Shown here piece by piece: positions 1-7,527 of a stretch of DNA of 64,000 nt (its first letter is position 1; every line of letters starts with the position of its first letter). Position numbers and translations under genes: made by a program. The stretch is from Aquimarina algiphila (GTDB taxonomy: Bacteria; Bacteroidota; Bacteroidia; Flavobacteriales; Flavobacteriaceae): assembly GCF_007489275.1 (NCBI RefSeq), contig NZ_VLNR01000027.1:1440-65439 (forward strand), in the 5' to 3' direction. A model generated the notes under the pieces. It did no database searches. It saw nothing but the letters and a program-made list of their open reading frames with translations, and was not told the DNA's origin.

Positions 1-1
1 T

Positions 2-130
2 CTAACTGCTAATTATGATATCATAAATATGACGAATCATCTCTCTGGAATAATGAGGCCAGAAATTTTAGGAATAAAATCACAAGCAATGCGATTACAA
101 TTAATGTTTGCAAAAAAAGACTCATCCTAA
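2..130 (+). CDS. 3' end of an unidentified gene (partial)
   Basis: An open frame enters from the left edge and ends at TAA 128-130, giving the last 42 residues of a protein with ...RPEILGIKSQAMRL and a lysine-rich end. It lies 53 bp upstream of the ATPase gene on the same strand, so the two may be co-transcribed. Too little is visible to name a family. It could be a chance open frame, because only the tail is seen. Confidence 0.35.
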   Translation, partial: LTANYDIINMTNHLSGIMRPEILGIKSQAMRLQLMFAKKDSS

Positions 131-183
131 CTCAATCAGAATCATCCCGAAAGCAACAAAGCCATCCATGGTATTATTGTCTG

Positions 184-1422
184 ATGAAAAAGCAGCTTAT
201 TTCTCTGGAGGACTATGAAAAGATGATGAAACATGTACAGGTGGATACACTTCCTGAAACTTTGCAAAAAGGACATTGGTTTTTTATGGAAGCTAAACTG
301 TATTATCATTCAGAACCAACCATTCGTGAGACTATAGATATGTATTTAGAACATCTGAATGCCTATTTATCCAGAGAGGAACCACTTCAAGATGAAATTT
401 CAGTATTAGAAATCGAATTTATTAAACGATTTCTGGATATGCATAGAACAGTTCAAACCAAAGAACAATTAAAAACGTATATTTTTGATCTTCATAAAGC
501 TATTTCAAAAAAACAAATCACCAAAAATTCTCCTGTAGCAGGGGAGATCCTCTTAATTCAGAAGAAACTTATCCACCTACATAATGATCAGCTTTTTAAA
601 GATCCACTCAAAATTGTGATTAATAGAAGATGGTTACAAAGACTTCGAAAAATCATAAAAACTGATCTTTCAAGGGGAGACAATAATCAAGAATTAGGAA
701 CTATTGATAACTCTAACGCAATAGCATCAAAACAAACGTCAAGTCTTTTTTCTCCAATGAATGAACAATCCCATTCGAAAAACAATAATACATTTAACCT
801 TAAAGGAGATTTAGGGGTTCTGTTGGGAGATATAGAACGTTTTGAGTTAGCTATTACCATAGAAGGAGATCAGGGCGGAGGAAAGACAAGATTTACCTAT
901 CAATTGGCAGATGCTTTTGCATATATTGGACATGATGTGGCTATTTTCTCTTTAGAAATAGGCAGTAAATCAGATCTGATCACTCGAATGAAAGAAGAAT
1001 ATCTCCAGCCTCAAAATCAACATCAGATTTTTATAGCGGATCAACTTCCCAAAGGATATAAAAGTATAGAGGATGCTACAAAAAGCTTTGATGTGATCAT
1101 TATTGATAGTTGGAACAAAACCGGTTTACCTTCACAGGATTTTGATCGCTTACGAAAACAACACCCAAATACAATATTCATTGTGATCTTTCAACGTACT
1201 ACACAAAAAACAATTCGAGGAGGAACAGCTCCTCTTTTTGATGCAGGGATTAATATTGAAATTATCAAAGTAGATGATACCTTCAGAAATAATTATGCTG
1301 TTACTACTAAGAACAGATATGGTATTACTGGTATTAAGTATAATATTTTTAATAAAACCATTATAGGTGCTGCAGAGGCTATTTCAGAATCAACCGTAGG
1401 AAACTCAAAAGTAGAAATGTAA
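184..1422 (+). CDS. RecA/DnaB-like P-loop ATPase of a mobile element
   Basis: A 412-residue protein with a helical N-terminal half (about 1-170), a polar linker, and a RecA-like ATPase core from about residue 205. Walker A is GDQGGGKT at 228-235. The Walker B strand FDVIIIDSW places its Asp at 308. This layout resembles the ATPase module of DnaB-type helicases and RadA/KaiC proteins, and such proteins are common in Bacteroidota integrative elements and phages. I infer a role in replication or recombination of the element; the exact substrate cannot be read. The C-terminal third is duplicated as a broken copy 0.8 kb downstream. Confidence 0.7.
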   Translation: MKKQLISLEDYEKMMKHVQVDTLPETLQKGHWFFMEAKLYYHSEPTIRETIDMYLEHLNAYLSREEPLQDEISVLEIEFIKRFLDMHRTVQTKEQLKTYIFDLHKAISKKQITKNSPVAGEILLIQKKLIHLHNDQLFKDPLKIVINRRWLQRLRKIIKTDLSRGDNNQELGTIDNSNAIASKQTSSLFSPMNEQSHSKNNNTFNLKGDLGVLLGDIERFELAITIEGDQGGGKTRFTYQLADAFAYIGHDVAIFSLEIGSKSDLITRMKEEYLQPQNQHQIFIADQLPKGYKSIEDATKSFDVIIIDSWNKTGLPSQDFDRLRKQHPNTIFIVIFQRTTQKTIRGGTAPLFDAGINIEIIKVDDTFRNNYAVTTKNRYGITGIKYNIFNKTIIGAAEAISESTVGNSKVEM

Positions 1423-1578
1423 TGTATAACATTTTGTTATTATGCTGCTCTTTCTTTCCAATCAAACCTTAAGACTATTATCAGTATATTAGTGACCTTA
1501 TTACCATAATACTATATGAAATAGTTGATACAGATCCCACAATAATTAAATACTTATTGCTGTAAAAAAAATAAAATA

Positions 1579-2163
1579 ATGATTACAAATCTTAAAGATA
1601 AATATAATTTCGAATTACGTCTTGCAACAAAAAAAGAGATAGATACCCTTGTCGATTTTATTGCTGGAAAGAAATGGGAAGATAGTAGAAAGTATATAAA
1701 AAGCCCCAAACCCAAAGTGATTAAAGTTGAGAAGGATGATTTCATTAGTAAAGAAAGAAGGTACATTCTCGAATTAATAGGTGGTAAAGTATTAGTGCAA
1801 GATTATAAAAGGTGTAATGTGTCTATTTTTGTTTATAATTATATACGAGAGCATGATGAAGATACCATTGTTTCATTGACTTCTAGGGTAATTAGTACAA
1901 AAAAAGGAATGGAGTTTTTAGAGAATGAAGATGTTCTTTTTAATTTGAGGGAGCTTAAAAGTCGTATATATTTTAAAAATAAAGTTAAATCAGGTAGGCG
2001 AAATAGACCAAGCGAAGATTCTATTCAAAAAACTCTTGAGATTAAAAAATATATAGAAATCACAAACCCTGAGATTAATATAGATAAGATTTGTCATAAA
2101 TTTGGTTTTTCTAAAACTACGTACTATAGAGTTATTAAATGGTTGGAAGTTAGAAATATTTAA
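1579..2163 (+). CDS. hypothetical protein with a C-terminal helix-turn-helix
   Basis: A 194-residue, lysine-rich soluble protein not recognised as a named family. The last 50 residues (INIDKICHKFGFSKTTYYRV) read as a helix-turn-helix of the transposase/terminase-small-subunit kind, so DNA binding is likely. No signal peptide or membrane segment is seen. The gene sits between the intact ATPase gene and the broken copy of its 3' end, so it may have arrived with the rearrangement that produced the duplication. Function unknown. Confidence 0.6.
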   Translation: MITNLKDKYNFELRLATKKEIDTLVDFIAGKKWEDSRKYIKSPKPKVIKVEKDDFISKERRYILELIGGKVLVQDYKRCNVSIFVYNYIREHDEDTIVSLTSRVISTKKGMEFLENEDVLFNLRELKSRIYFKNKVKSGRRNRPSEDSIQKTLEIKKYIEITNPEINIDKICHKFGFSKTTYYRVIKWLEVRNI

Positions 2164-2199
2164 TAGACATATTGCCTTTTACTTTTTTTAAATCATAAA

Positions 2200-2573
2200 G
2201 TTTTTATTCAAATTACAGAACTCTTTATTATTACCGATCGGTTGCCTGATGGTTATAATATAATTTCGAAAGTAGTCAAAGACTTTGATCTGATTATTAT
2301 TGATAGTTGGAACAAAACAGGATTGCCTTCACAAGATTTTGATCATTACGAAGGGAATGGCCAAATATCATATTCATCGTGATCTTTCAACGTGTTACAC
2401 AAAAAACAATTAGAGAAGGGACAGCTCCTCTTTTTGATGCAGACATTAATATTGAAATCATCAAAGCAGATGATACCTTCAGAAATAATTATGTCATTAC
2501 TTCTAAAAATCGATATGGCGTAACAGGGATTAAGTACAATATTTTTAGTAAAAATATTATAGAAGTTTTCTGA
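2200..2573 (+). pseudogene. frameshifted partial copy of the ATPase gene
   Basis: Two frames together reproduce the C-terminal third of the ATPase at 184-1422. The first runs from about 2200 and contains IIIDSWNKTGLPSQDFD, identical to the intact gene. The second runs to TGA 2571-2573 and contains GTAPLFDA and the same NRYG..GIKYNIF end. Lined up with positions 1133-1185 of the intact gene, this copy is one base short just after GATC near 2342-2346, which throws the frame. It has no Walker A region and no start codon, so it is a remnant. Confidence 0.85.
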
Positions 2574-3005
2574 CAAAAAAATTAAGCTAATTATTATCAA
2601 TTCAAAGGCTTAAAAAAATGGTGGTTTTAATGAGCTATTGGTTAGAAACAGAAGAATAAAACCTATCAAGTTCAATAAAACGGTTCATTTTCTAAGTTTA
2701 CGAATTAACACATAAATGAACAGATGTGTTTATTTGGATATACTTTTTTTGCTCTCTTCTTAAGAATTGATTTGTAAAAGGTGTTTTACAAAAAATGCAT
2801 AAATATTGAGGGAAAAAAATAGTCTTTTAATTATATTTTTCTAATTTAGAAGCAACAAAAAATTATGAATCATCCCATGTCTGAAGAATTCTTTGGGTAT
2901 GGGTGTTTTGTTTATTGAAAACTAAATGAAAATATATGGAATGCAAAGTACATGTATTCTTTACTTTGTTATTGTGCAACATTAAAAAAAATCTACAATT
3001 CATTT
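2574..3005. other. intergenic stretch with the first boundary repeat
   Basis: About 430 bp without a convincing gene. It holds the most upstream copy of the island repeat (2667-2687) and, just before the next gene, a GTTATTGTGCAAC string near 2969. A string reading GTTGCACAAC on the same strand follows that gene at 4267, so the pair may flank the nuclease-peptidase gene as short inverted sequences. Nothing else is recognised. Confidence 0.4.
2667..2687 (+). repeat. island boundary repeat, copy 1
   Basis: CAAGTTCAATAAAACGGTTC matches the consensus AAAGTNCAATAAAMCGATC seen seven more times in this island. It lies in non-coding DNA between the ATPase remnant and the nuclease-peptidase gene. Confidence 0.6.
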
Positions 3006-4262
3006 ATGAATAACGTTAAAAAAGGAAATCAATTTGAGGAAAAATCTCTGGAAATAATTGAAAACTTAAAAGAACGCGGTTTATTTGGAATTAAAGATTT
3101 TATTGAAATTACTCCTAAGGCTAAACGTTATTCTGAATTAAGAAAAGCTGAAATTGAATTTGACTTAATCATTGAATTCAAACCTCCTAATGCTGACCGA
3201 CCTATGATGACTTACTTCATAGAATGTAAAAATTATGGTAAAAGAGTACCTGTCGAACAGGTTCAAAAATTTCATAGTGATATTTTACAAGTTTCGGGGG
3301 TTAATGCAAAAGGGATTATTATTAGTAGAGGTGCTTTTCAAAAGTCTGCTTACAATTTTGCTGAGTCTACGGGAATGATGATTATAGAAGGAGAATCAGT
3401 AAATAACTTCAATATTATTCATTATAAGCGTTCATCTGAAAATGAAACAAAAATTCCTTTTATAGAAAAATCGTTAGTTCATAGTTTAATAGATGAAGGT
3501 TTAAAATCAATTGAGAATGTTATTGACAGAGAATTACTTAATATTCTAACAAAATCAGAGAATAATCTAACTTATGGAATTGATAAACTTTCAAAAGAAG
3601 ATATTAATGAAATAACAAGAGAGGAACTAAACAAGATAAGTCAAGGAATTCTGAGAAAAGCCTATGGACTAAATATTAAAGAATTAAGCGAATATTTAAA
3701 TAATGAATATGGAATCAAAATTCAACATTTTGACCCCAAAGAGCACAAATATTTAGGGACTTGTAACATTGACGCAAAAACTATTGGTATTAGTAAAAAA
3801 ATAGTAAACACACCAAGAGAAATGTTTGTTTTGGGGCACGAGTTTGGACATTTTTTACTTCATCAAAAGGTTGTAATAAATCAAAATCTATTAGATTCAT
3901 TTAATGATTCCAAATTTGACTTTTCTAAAGGTAAACATGACCTTGAAAACCCAAGACAATGGATTGAATGGCAAGCTAATTATTTTTCTACATCATTATT
4001 ATTGCCTCAAAGTTCTTTGACCGCTAAATTATGGCAATCAATGATAAGAAGAGGTTTAGCTAAAGGTGATTATATTTTGAACGATTCAATAGATTCTCAT
4101 AAAAAATTTCAAAGTATTGTATCATACTTATCTCTACATTTTAATGTTTCCAAGACAAGTGTAATATATCGATTAAAGGAATATAAACTTTTAAGAGAAG
4201 AATCAAGAACTAAATCTATAAAGCAAATAATTGAAGAATTTAATTTTGAACAGTTTACATAA
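3006..4262 (+). CDS. restriction endonuclease-like / ImmA-IrrE metallopeptidase fusion
   Basis: A 418-residue two-domain protein. Residues about 1-125 look like a PD-(D/E)XK nuclease of the Mrr/type IV kind: Asp53 in IEFDLII, then YFIECKNYG with Glu73-Cys-Lys75, followed by a K..V..EQVQKF helix. The C-terminal part carries the zinc motif HEFGH (278-282) in VLGHEFGHFLLHQ and a downstream WQANYFS..LLLP segment, typical of ImmA/IrrE peptidases. ImmA-type enzymes cleave repressors in response to DNA damage or phage; the nuclease domain suggests a defence role (inference). An in-frame ATG 54 bp upstream exists, but ATG 3006 gives a normal soluble N-terminus. Confidence 0.8.
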   Translation: MNNVKKGNQFEEKSLEIIENLKERGLFGIKDFIEITPKAKRYSELRKAEIEFDLIIEFKPPNADRPMMTYFIECKNYGKRVPVEQVQKFHSDILQVSGVNAKGIIISRGAFQKSAYNFAESTGMMIIEGESVNNFNIIHYKRSSENETKIPFIEKSLVHSLIDEGLKSIENVIDRELLNILTKSENNLTYGIDKLSKEDINEITREELNKISQGILRKAYGLNIKELSEYLNNEYGIKIQHFDPKEHKYLGTCNIDAKTIGISKKIVNTPREMFVLGHEFGHFLLHQKVVINQNLLDSFNDSKFDFSKGKHDLENPRQWIEWQANYFSTSLLLPQSSLTAKLWQSMIRRGLAKGDYILNDSIDSHKKFQSIVSYLSLHFNVSKTSVIYRLKEYKLLREESRTKSIKQIIEEFNFEQFT

Positions 4263-4295
4263 AAAAGTTGCACAACGCCCTTTTTTTGATAAAAA

Positions 4296-4742
4296 ATGAT
4301 GAGTTTGAAATCAAAATATATCATCAATAGAATAGATTATGCTGAATTAAATGCTCGACAAAAAGAAAGCTTTAATTTTCACAAAATTGCAGCGAAACTT
4401 TCCGATTTTGGTTTTAATTCGATGTGGTTAACTGACGATTGGAGGGGAGCAGATTTTATTTCCGTTCATAAAGACGGTAACCTAATGCTCAAAGTGCAAC
4501 TAAAGGGAAGATTTACCGTGGACAGCAAATATCTTGATAAGGAAATTTACATCACATTTTCTGACCACAATATGACTTGGTATTTATATCCGCACGATAA
4601 ACTTCACAATTTGGTAATGGAGCATTCAGATGGCGCAAACAAACATGGAGCACGTAGTATTGGATATATCCCAAAATGGTTAATTTCTCATTTAGAACCT
4701 TATTGCCTTTCTGATAATAAAATGGTGCTACACTTATTATAA
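4296..4742 (+). CDS. small PD-(D/E)XK nuclease-like protein
   Basis: A 148-residue soluble protein (the first two codons are both ATG). The segment DWRGADFISVHKDG...LKVQLKGR has Asp53 and Gln68-Leu-Lys70 spaced as in the D-(E/Q)xK core of small restriction-like nucleases. No named family is recognised. It starts 33 bp after the nuclease-peptidase gene, on the same strand and with similar base composition, so the two may be co-expressed. The stop codon is followed at once by a boundary repeat. The nuclease assignment is inferred from one motif only. Confidence 0.6.
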   Translation: MMSLKSKYIINRIDYAELNARQKESFNFHKIAAKLSDFGFNSMWLTDDWRGADFISVHKDGNLMLKVQLKGRFTVDSKYLDKEIYITFSDHNMTWYLYPHDKLHNLVMEHSDGANKHGARSIGYIPKWLISHLEPYCLSDNKMVLHLL

Positions 4743-4749
4743 CAACTAT

Positions 4750-4768
4750 AAAGTATAATTAAACGTTT
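4750..4768 (+). repeat. island boundary repeat, copy 2 (degenerate)
   Basis: AAAGTATAATTAAACGTTT, eight bases after the preceding stop codon and 19 bp before the next start codon. The first half matches the consensus well and the CGAT end is changed to CGTT. Confidence 0.45.
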
Positions 4769-4786
4769 ATATATAAAACCTAAATT

Positions 4787-5131
4787 ATGTCATTAAATAA
4801 TTTTTTTAAAATTAATCTTCCTTACGGAATGATGAAAAACCAAAATAACGAATGGACTTGTTTTAATAGAGAGTATAAGCCATTAAGCAATAAAGATATT
4901 TTTACAAATGTTGATCCAAAGGATTTTATTTATTCAAAATATAAAGGTTTAACTGAAAATGTTCTCAAAAAATTAGCAGATACTCCAGGTTCAATTCAAT
5001 TAGTTGATGGAAAAATTGTCAAGGTGTTTTTTTATAGTGATGATACAAATCCATCTAATTTTAATAAGAAAGAATTATACAATAGTTATTTTAAAAAATT
5101 AGAAATATTATCAAGTTTAAAAGTTCAATAA
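4787..5131 (+). CDS. hypothetical protein
   Basis: A 114-residue soluble protein, not recognised. It has an N-terminal stretch with FKINLPYGMM and NEWTCFNREYKPL that resembles the immunity-like or SMI1-type small proteins found in orphan cassettes, but no diagnostic motif is present. Its last codons (AAA GTT CAA TAA) are part of boundary repeat copy 3, so the repeat provides the stop codon. Confidence 0.6.
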   Translation: MSLNNFFKINLPYGMMKNQNNEWTCFNREYKPLSNKDIFTNVDPKDFIYSKYKGLTENVLKKLADTPGSIQLVDGKIVKVFFYSDDTNPSNFNKKELYNSYFKKLEILSSLKVQ

Positions 5132-5137
5132 ACCGAT
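5120..5137 (+). repeat. island boundary repeat, copy 3
   Basis: AAAGTTCAATAAACCGAT, identical over 18 bp to copy 6 at 11153-11170. It contains the TAA stop of the preceding gene (5129-5131) and lies 35 bp upstream of the next gene. Confidence 0.8.
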
Positions 5138-5171
5138 TGTTAAAAAAGGGGTTAATTCATTATAATTGACA

Positions 5172-5570
5172 ATGAGTATTTTATTTATCATAATCGGAGT
5201 TGTTATAGGAGTAATTCTTCTAAGTATAGGAATTGTCTATTTGAGATATTTTATTCCATTGCGCCCACAAGAAAATGGATTTGAATATGTGTATGTAAAT
5301 AATGATGGAACTGTACGTGAATTATATAATGATGAGATTGAGTATTTAAATGAGAAATTTCATCCAGCTGATGGTGCAAGACCATATGTTAAAAGTCGAT
5401 ATAAATCATTAACACCCGATACAAAAATGTCTGGTTTTATACAACGGAATAGAGTTCCAAGAAAAGTGGAAATAAAAAATGTTGCACAAGAAAGTATCTT
5501 AAAAAAAACAGAGTATGAAGTTGATGAAACGGGAGCTTCAGGTATATTTTCGAAGTCACCAAATATTTAA
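5172..5570 (+). CDS. small membrane-anchored hypothetical protein
   Basis: A 132-residue protein from ATG 5172 (a TTG two codons upstream is possible). Residues about 2-26 (ILFIIIGVVIGVILLSIGIV) form one membrane segment; the remaining hundred residues are polar, with FEYVYVNNDGTVREL. No family recognised. It lies alone between boundary repeats 3 and 4, so it behaves like a single-gene cassette. Confidence 0.6.
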   Translation: MSILFIIIGVVIGVILLSIGIVYLRYFIPLRPQENGFEYVYVNNDGTVRELYNDEIEYLNEKFHPADGARPYVKSRYKSLTPDTKMSGFIQRNRVPRKVEIKNVAQESILKKTEYEVDETGASGIFSKSPNI

Positions 5571-5586
5571 TTTAACTCTTATCATA

Positions 5587-5606
5587 AAAGTATAAATAAA
5601 ACGATC
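5587..5606 (+). repeat. island boundary repeat, copy 4
   Basis: AAAGTATAAATAAAACGATC, 16 bp after the previous stop codon. It is followed by GTGCGCAAAATAATTGCG, a short dyad (GCGCAA..TTGCG). Confidence 0.65.
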
Positions 5607-5737
5607 TAGTGCGCAAAATAATTGCGTAGCTTGAAAGCAAATTTGTAGAAAAAACATGAAACTAATTCAAGAAGGAGCTTTTTATCAAAGTATTCCTGTT
5701 TCTCAAAATATGAAAAACCTTACTTAAAAGGTTAAGT

Positions 5738-5779
5738 AACCTAAAAAAATAAGGTTGTTTACACCTGTATTTTGGGGTT
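5738..5779 (+). promoter_or_regulatory. tandem-dyad operator, copy A
   Basis: Four half-sites in order AACCT, AAGGTT, CACCT, GGGGTT, with GTTT between the two dyads. It matches copies B (7422-7462) and C (12092-12136). The homology with B begins further left, at ATGAAAAACC near 5710. A TTTTG box lies about 32 bp downstream. It is likely the binding site of the LuxR-type regulator encoded at 9611-10255 (inference). Confidence 0.55.
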
Positions 5780-5792
5780 AGTTAACTAGTGA

Positions 5793-5844
5793 TTTAGAAT
5801 AAATAAAATCTGAATTTTGGTTTAAAGAAATTATTTATTCTAAA
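5793..5844. repeat. 14-bp perfect inverted repeat, 24-nt loop
   Basis: Arms TTTAGAATAAATAA (5793-5806) and TTATTTATTCTAAA (5831-5844). With one bulged base the stem extends by three more pairs (GAT/ATC). It lies just downstream of operator copy A. It could form a hairpin in the leader of a transcript started there, or be the binding site of a second protein. Confidence 0.5.
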
Positions 5845-5901
5845 ATCTAAAGACAACTTTATGGTTTAAATTATAGGGTTAACCTTCCTCTTTTATGAAA
5901 A

Positions 5902-5988
5902 ATGGTGGGATTGATGAAAACACCACCAAGTAAAATATCAAAACATATTCTCCGAGCTTTAAAACAACAACTTTATGTAATGCGATAG
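5902..5988 (+). CDS. possible 28-residue basic peptide
   Basis: ATG 5902 to TAG 5986-5988 gives MVGLMKTPPSKISKHILR and a basic end with RALKQQLYV. It lies downstream of operator copy A and its putative promoter and 76 bp before the lipoprotein gene. It could be a short regulatory or exported peptide. It could equally be a chance frame in AT-rich DNA, so I hold it lightly. Confidence 0.25.
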   Translation: MVGLMKTPPSKISKHILRALKQQLYVMR

Positions 5989-6064
5989 TGAGTTAGAAAA
6001 GTGTATATATAAACCGCCAAAACTCTTCACAAAATCAACAGAGCGAGGTATAATAAATATCATT

Positions 6065-6847
6065 ATGACTAATAGAGCCTTTAAAAGCATTCCATTTGTA
6101 ATGCTATTTCTAGCAATTACTTTTTCATGTAGCGAAAAAGAAGAAACTATTGATGACCAAACCAATATTAAAAACAATCCGGTAATTACAACGGGGAAAC
6201 TTCACAATGAAGGATTGGCATATGTTTATGAAAAAAGCTTATTAAACCAACACTATGATTCAGATAGTGATATGAACGAACAAGTGATCCAAGATGGTTT
6301 AACGTTTTTACATTCCAACAATGAAATCATTAATTCAAATGTTATTGACGAAATGTTTGTTTCACATTACAATGGGACTGAAGAAACTGTAATATCTGAA
6401 CCTTTACAAATTGAATTACAGAAGCTGATTGATTATGTAGACCAAGCGATAACAGAAACTAATGAAAATGGGGATCAGGAAATATTTGAGTACTCACAAA
6501 GCATTATCAATACCCCACCGGAACATTTAGATGAATTTGAAAAATTAGCCTGGCAACATGCAGTTGATGTAATGGGGTATTCTACAAAATACTGGTATGA
6601 ATACTATGGAGACTGGAAAGCTGAAACAAATTTAAAAGGAGAATTTTCCATAGTATCAAAAGGTCCTAAAAAAGGGTGGTGGAAAAAGTTTTGGAAAAAA
6701 GTTAAAAAAGTCGTGGTAGCCGATTTTATTGGTGCTGCCGAGGGTGCAGTAGATGGATTTATCAGGGGAGGAAATAGATCAGAAGTTTTAAGTTCAGCGT
6801 TAGCAACTGGAGTTGGGTCGTCTATTGGAGCAGCCATTAAAAATTAA
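6065..6847 (+). CDS. lipoprotein with cationic, glycine-rich C-terminal tail
   Basis: A 260-residue protein. The signal peptide has a lipobox ending at Cys22 (LAITFSC). A polar, acidic middle part (25-190) has no recognised domain. The tail is unusual: GWWKKFWKKVKKVVVADFIG followed by small-residue GAAEGAVDGF..GG and GVGSSIGAAI. That is a tryptophan/lysine amphipathic stretch joined to a glycine-zipper-like helix, as in membrane-active peptides and class II bacteriocins. Operator copy A lies about 290 bp upstream, and a strong hairpin follows the stop. A membrane-acting role is inference only. Confidence 0.7.
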   Translation: MTNRAFKSIPFVMLFLAITFSCSEKEETIDDQTNIKNNPVITTGKLHNEGLAYVYEKSLLNQHYDSDSDMNEQVIQDGLTFLHSNNEIINSNVIDEMFVSHYNGTEETVISEPLQIELQKLIDYVDQAITETNENGDQEIFEYSQSIINTPPEHLDEFEKLAWQHAVDVMGYSTKYWYEYYGDWKAETNLKGEFSIVSKGPKKGWWKKFWKKVKKVVVADFIGAAEGAVDGFIRGGNRSEVLSSALATGVGSSIGAAIKN

Positions 6848-6861
6848 TTTTTTTTATATGT

Positions 6862-6895
6862 TGTGCTTTCTAAATTAATCAGTTTAGAAAGCACA
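6862..6895 (+). terminator. hairpin terminator after the lipoprotein gene
   Basis: A perfect 13-bp stem TGTGCTTTCTAAA / TTTAGAAAGCACA with an 8-nt loop, 15 bp after the stop codon. There is no long T tract, so it may act as a processing or stability hairpin. Confidence 0.7.
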
Positions 6896-7022
6896 GTATT
6901 GGTTTACAGGATATAACAAAACAATATTTTATGCAAACCCCTATTTATATTGATGTTGACAATGGAATTGCATATATAAATATTATCAAACTGTCTCGTG
7001 TTTACAAAAATGTTTACAAGAG

Positions 7023-7277
7023 TTACAGCACTCGAATACCATTTTTATATTTCGCAATTTCCTTTCCTTTTGGGAGGTTTTCGTAGATAATCGCAGTTTC
7101 CCATGTTCCTCTGAAACGAATCATCAGTATTTTTTCTAATCTTCGTATTCCAAGTGCTTTGTTGGGTTTCGCCCGTTTATGACCTCTATCTAAAGAATAA
7201 AACGTTCTGGATTTACCATCATGAAAATATACAATGTATTTAAAAAGTACGGTATTGGATAGATTGGGAACGATCAT
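7023..7277 (-). CDS. hypothetical 84-residue basic protein
   Basis: It starts at ATG 7275-7277 and reads MIVPNLSNTVLFKYIVYF..GKSRTFYSLDRGHKRAKPNK. It is small and basic, with no signal peptide and no recognised domain. It faces the surrounding genes. Codon use looks ordinary for this genome, and the frame is intact where AT-rich non-coding DNA would normally break it, so I think it is real. It remains an orphan. Confidence 0.45.
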   Translation of the reverse strand: MIVPNLSNTVLFKYIVYFHDGKSRTFYSLDRGHKRAKPNKALGIRRLEKILMIRFRGTWETAIIYENLPKGKEIAKYKNGIRVL

Positions 7278-7421
7278 TTTATAGTAGGCTTTAACAAGGC
7301 CTATTGTAAACTTTTCTCATGAGCACGCATTAGTGTATCGTCTTTGAAAGTAGATAAGCGTTGCTGTTGTATAAACCTGATATTTAAAAGATTATGAAAA
7401 ACCCTGTTTTCCTAAATTTAT

Positions 7422-7462
7422 AACCCTAATTAAAAGGTTGTTTAACCCTATAATTTAGGGTT
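7422..7462 (+). promoter_or_regulatory. tandem-dyad operator, copy B, with promoter
   Basis: Half-sites AACCCT, AAAGGTT, AACCCTA, TAGGGTT. The last two form a perfect 7-5-7 dyad (7444-7450 / 7456-7462). TTTCTTTG at 7494-7501 lies 31 bp downstream, close to the Bacteroidota -7 box TAnnTTTG, and the same box is 30 bp downstream of copy C. It controls the signalling cassette that starts at 7528, which would mean autoregulation (inference). Confidence 0.65.
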
Positions 7463-7527
7463 TGTAATTTTACTCTCTTTTATAAGAATCAACTTTCTTT
7501 GTATCATTAATATTTAATTGAAAAAAA

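Larger units (their letters stand above)
5571..6064. other. long regulatory gap before the lipoprotein gene
   Basis: About 490 bp. In order it holds boundary repeat 4 (5587-5606), a tandem-dyad operator (5738-5779), a perfect 14-bp inverted repeat with a 24-nt loop (5793-5806 / 5831-5844), a TTTTG box at 5815-5819 at the promoter distance seen in the other operator copies, and a possible 28-codon ORF (5902-5988). No long coding frame is seen. Confidence 0.5.

Noticed and set aside
2960..5140. True integron attC sites around the orphan genes
   Set aside because: The boundary repeat is 18-23 bp, shows no paired RYYYAAC / GTTRRRY ends and no clear long imperfect stem, and the recombinase lacks the extra integron-specific segment as far as I can see. 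I therefore describe it only as cassette-like.
6931..7090. Small frame starting MQTPIYIDVDNGIAYI
   Set aside because: It overlaps the minus-strand 84-residue gene, has no start context or domain, and ends without conserved features. It may be a remnant but cannot be supported.
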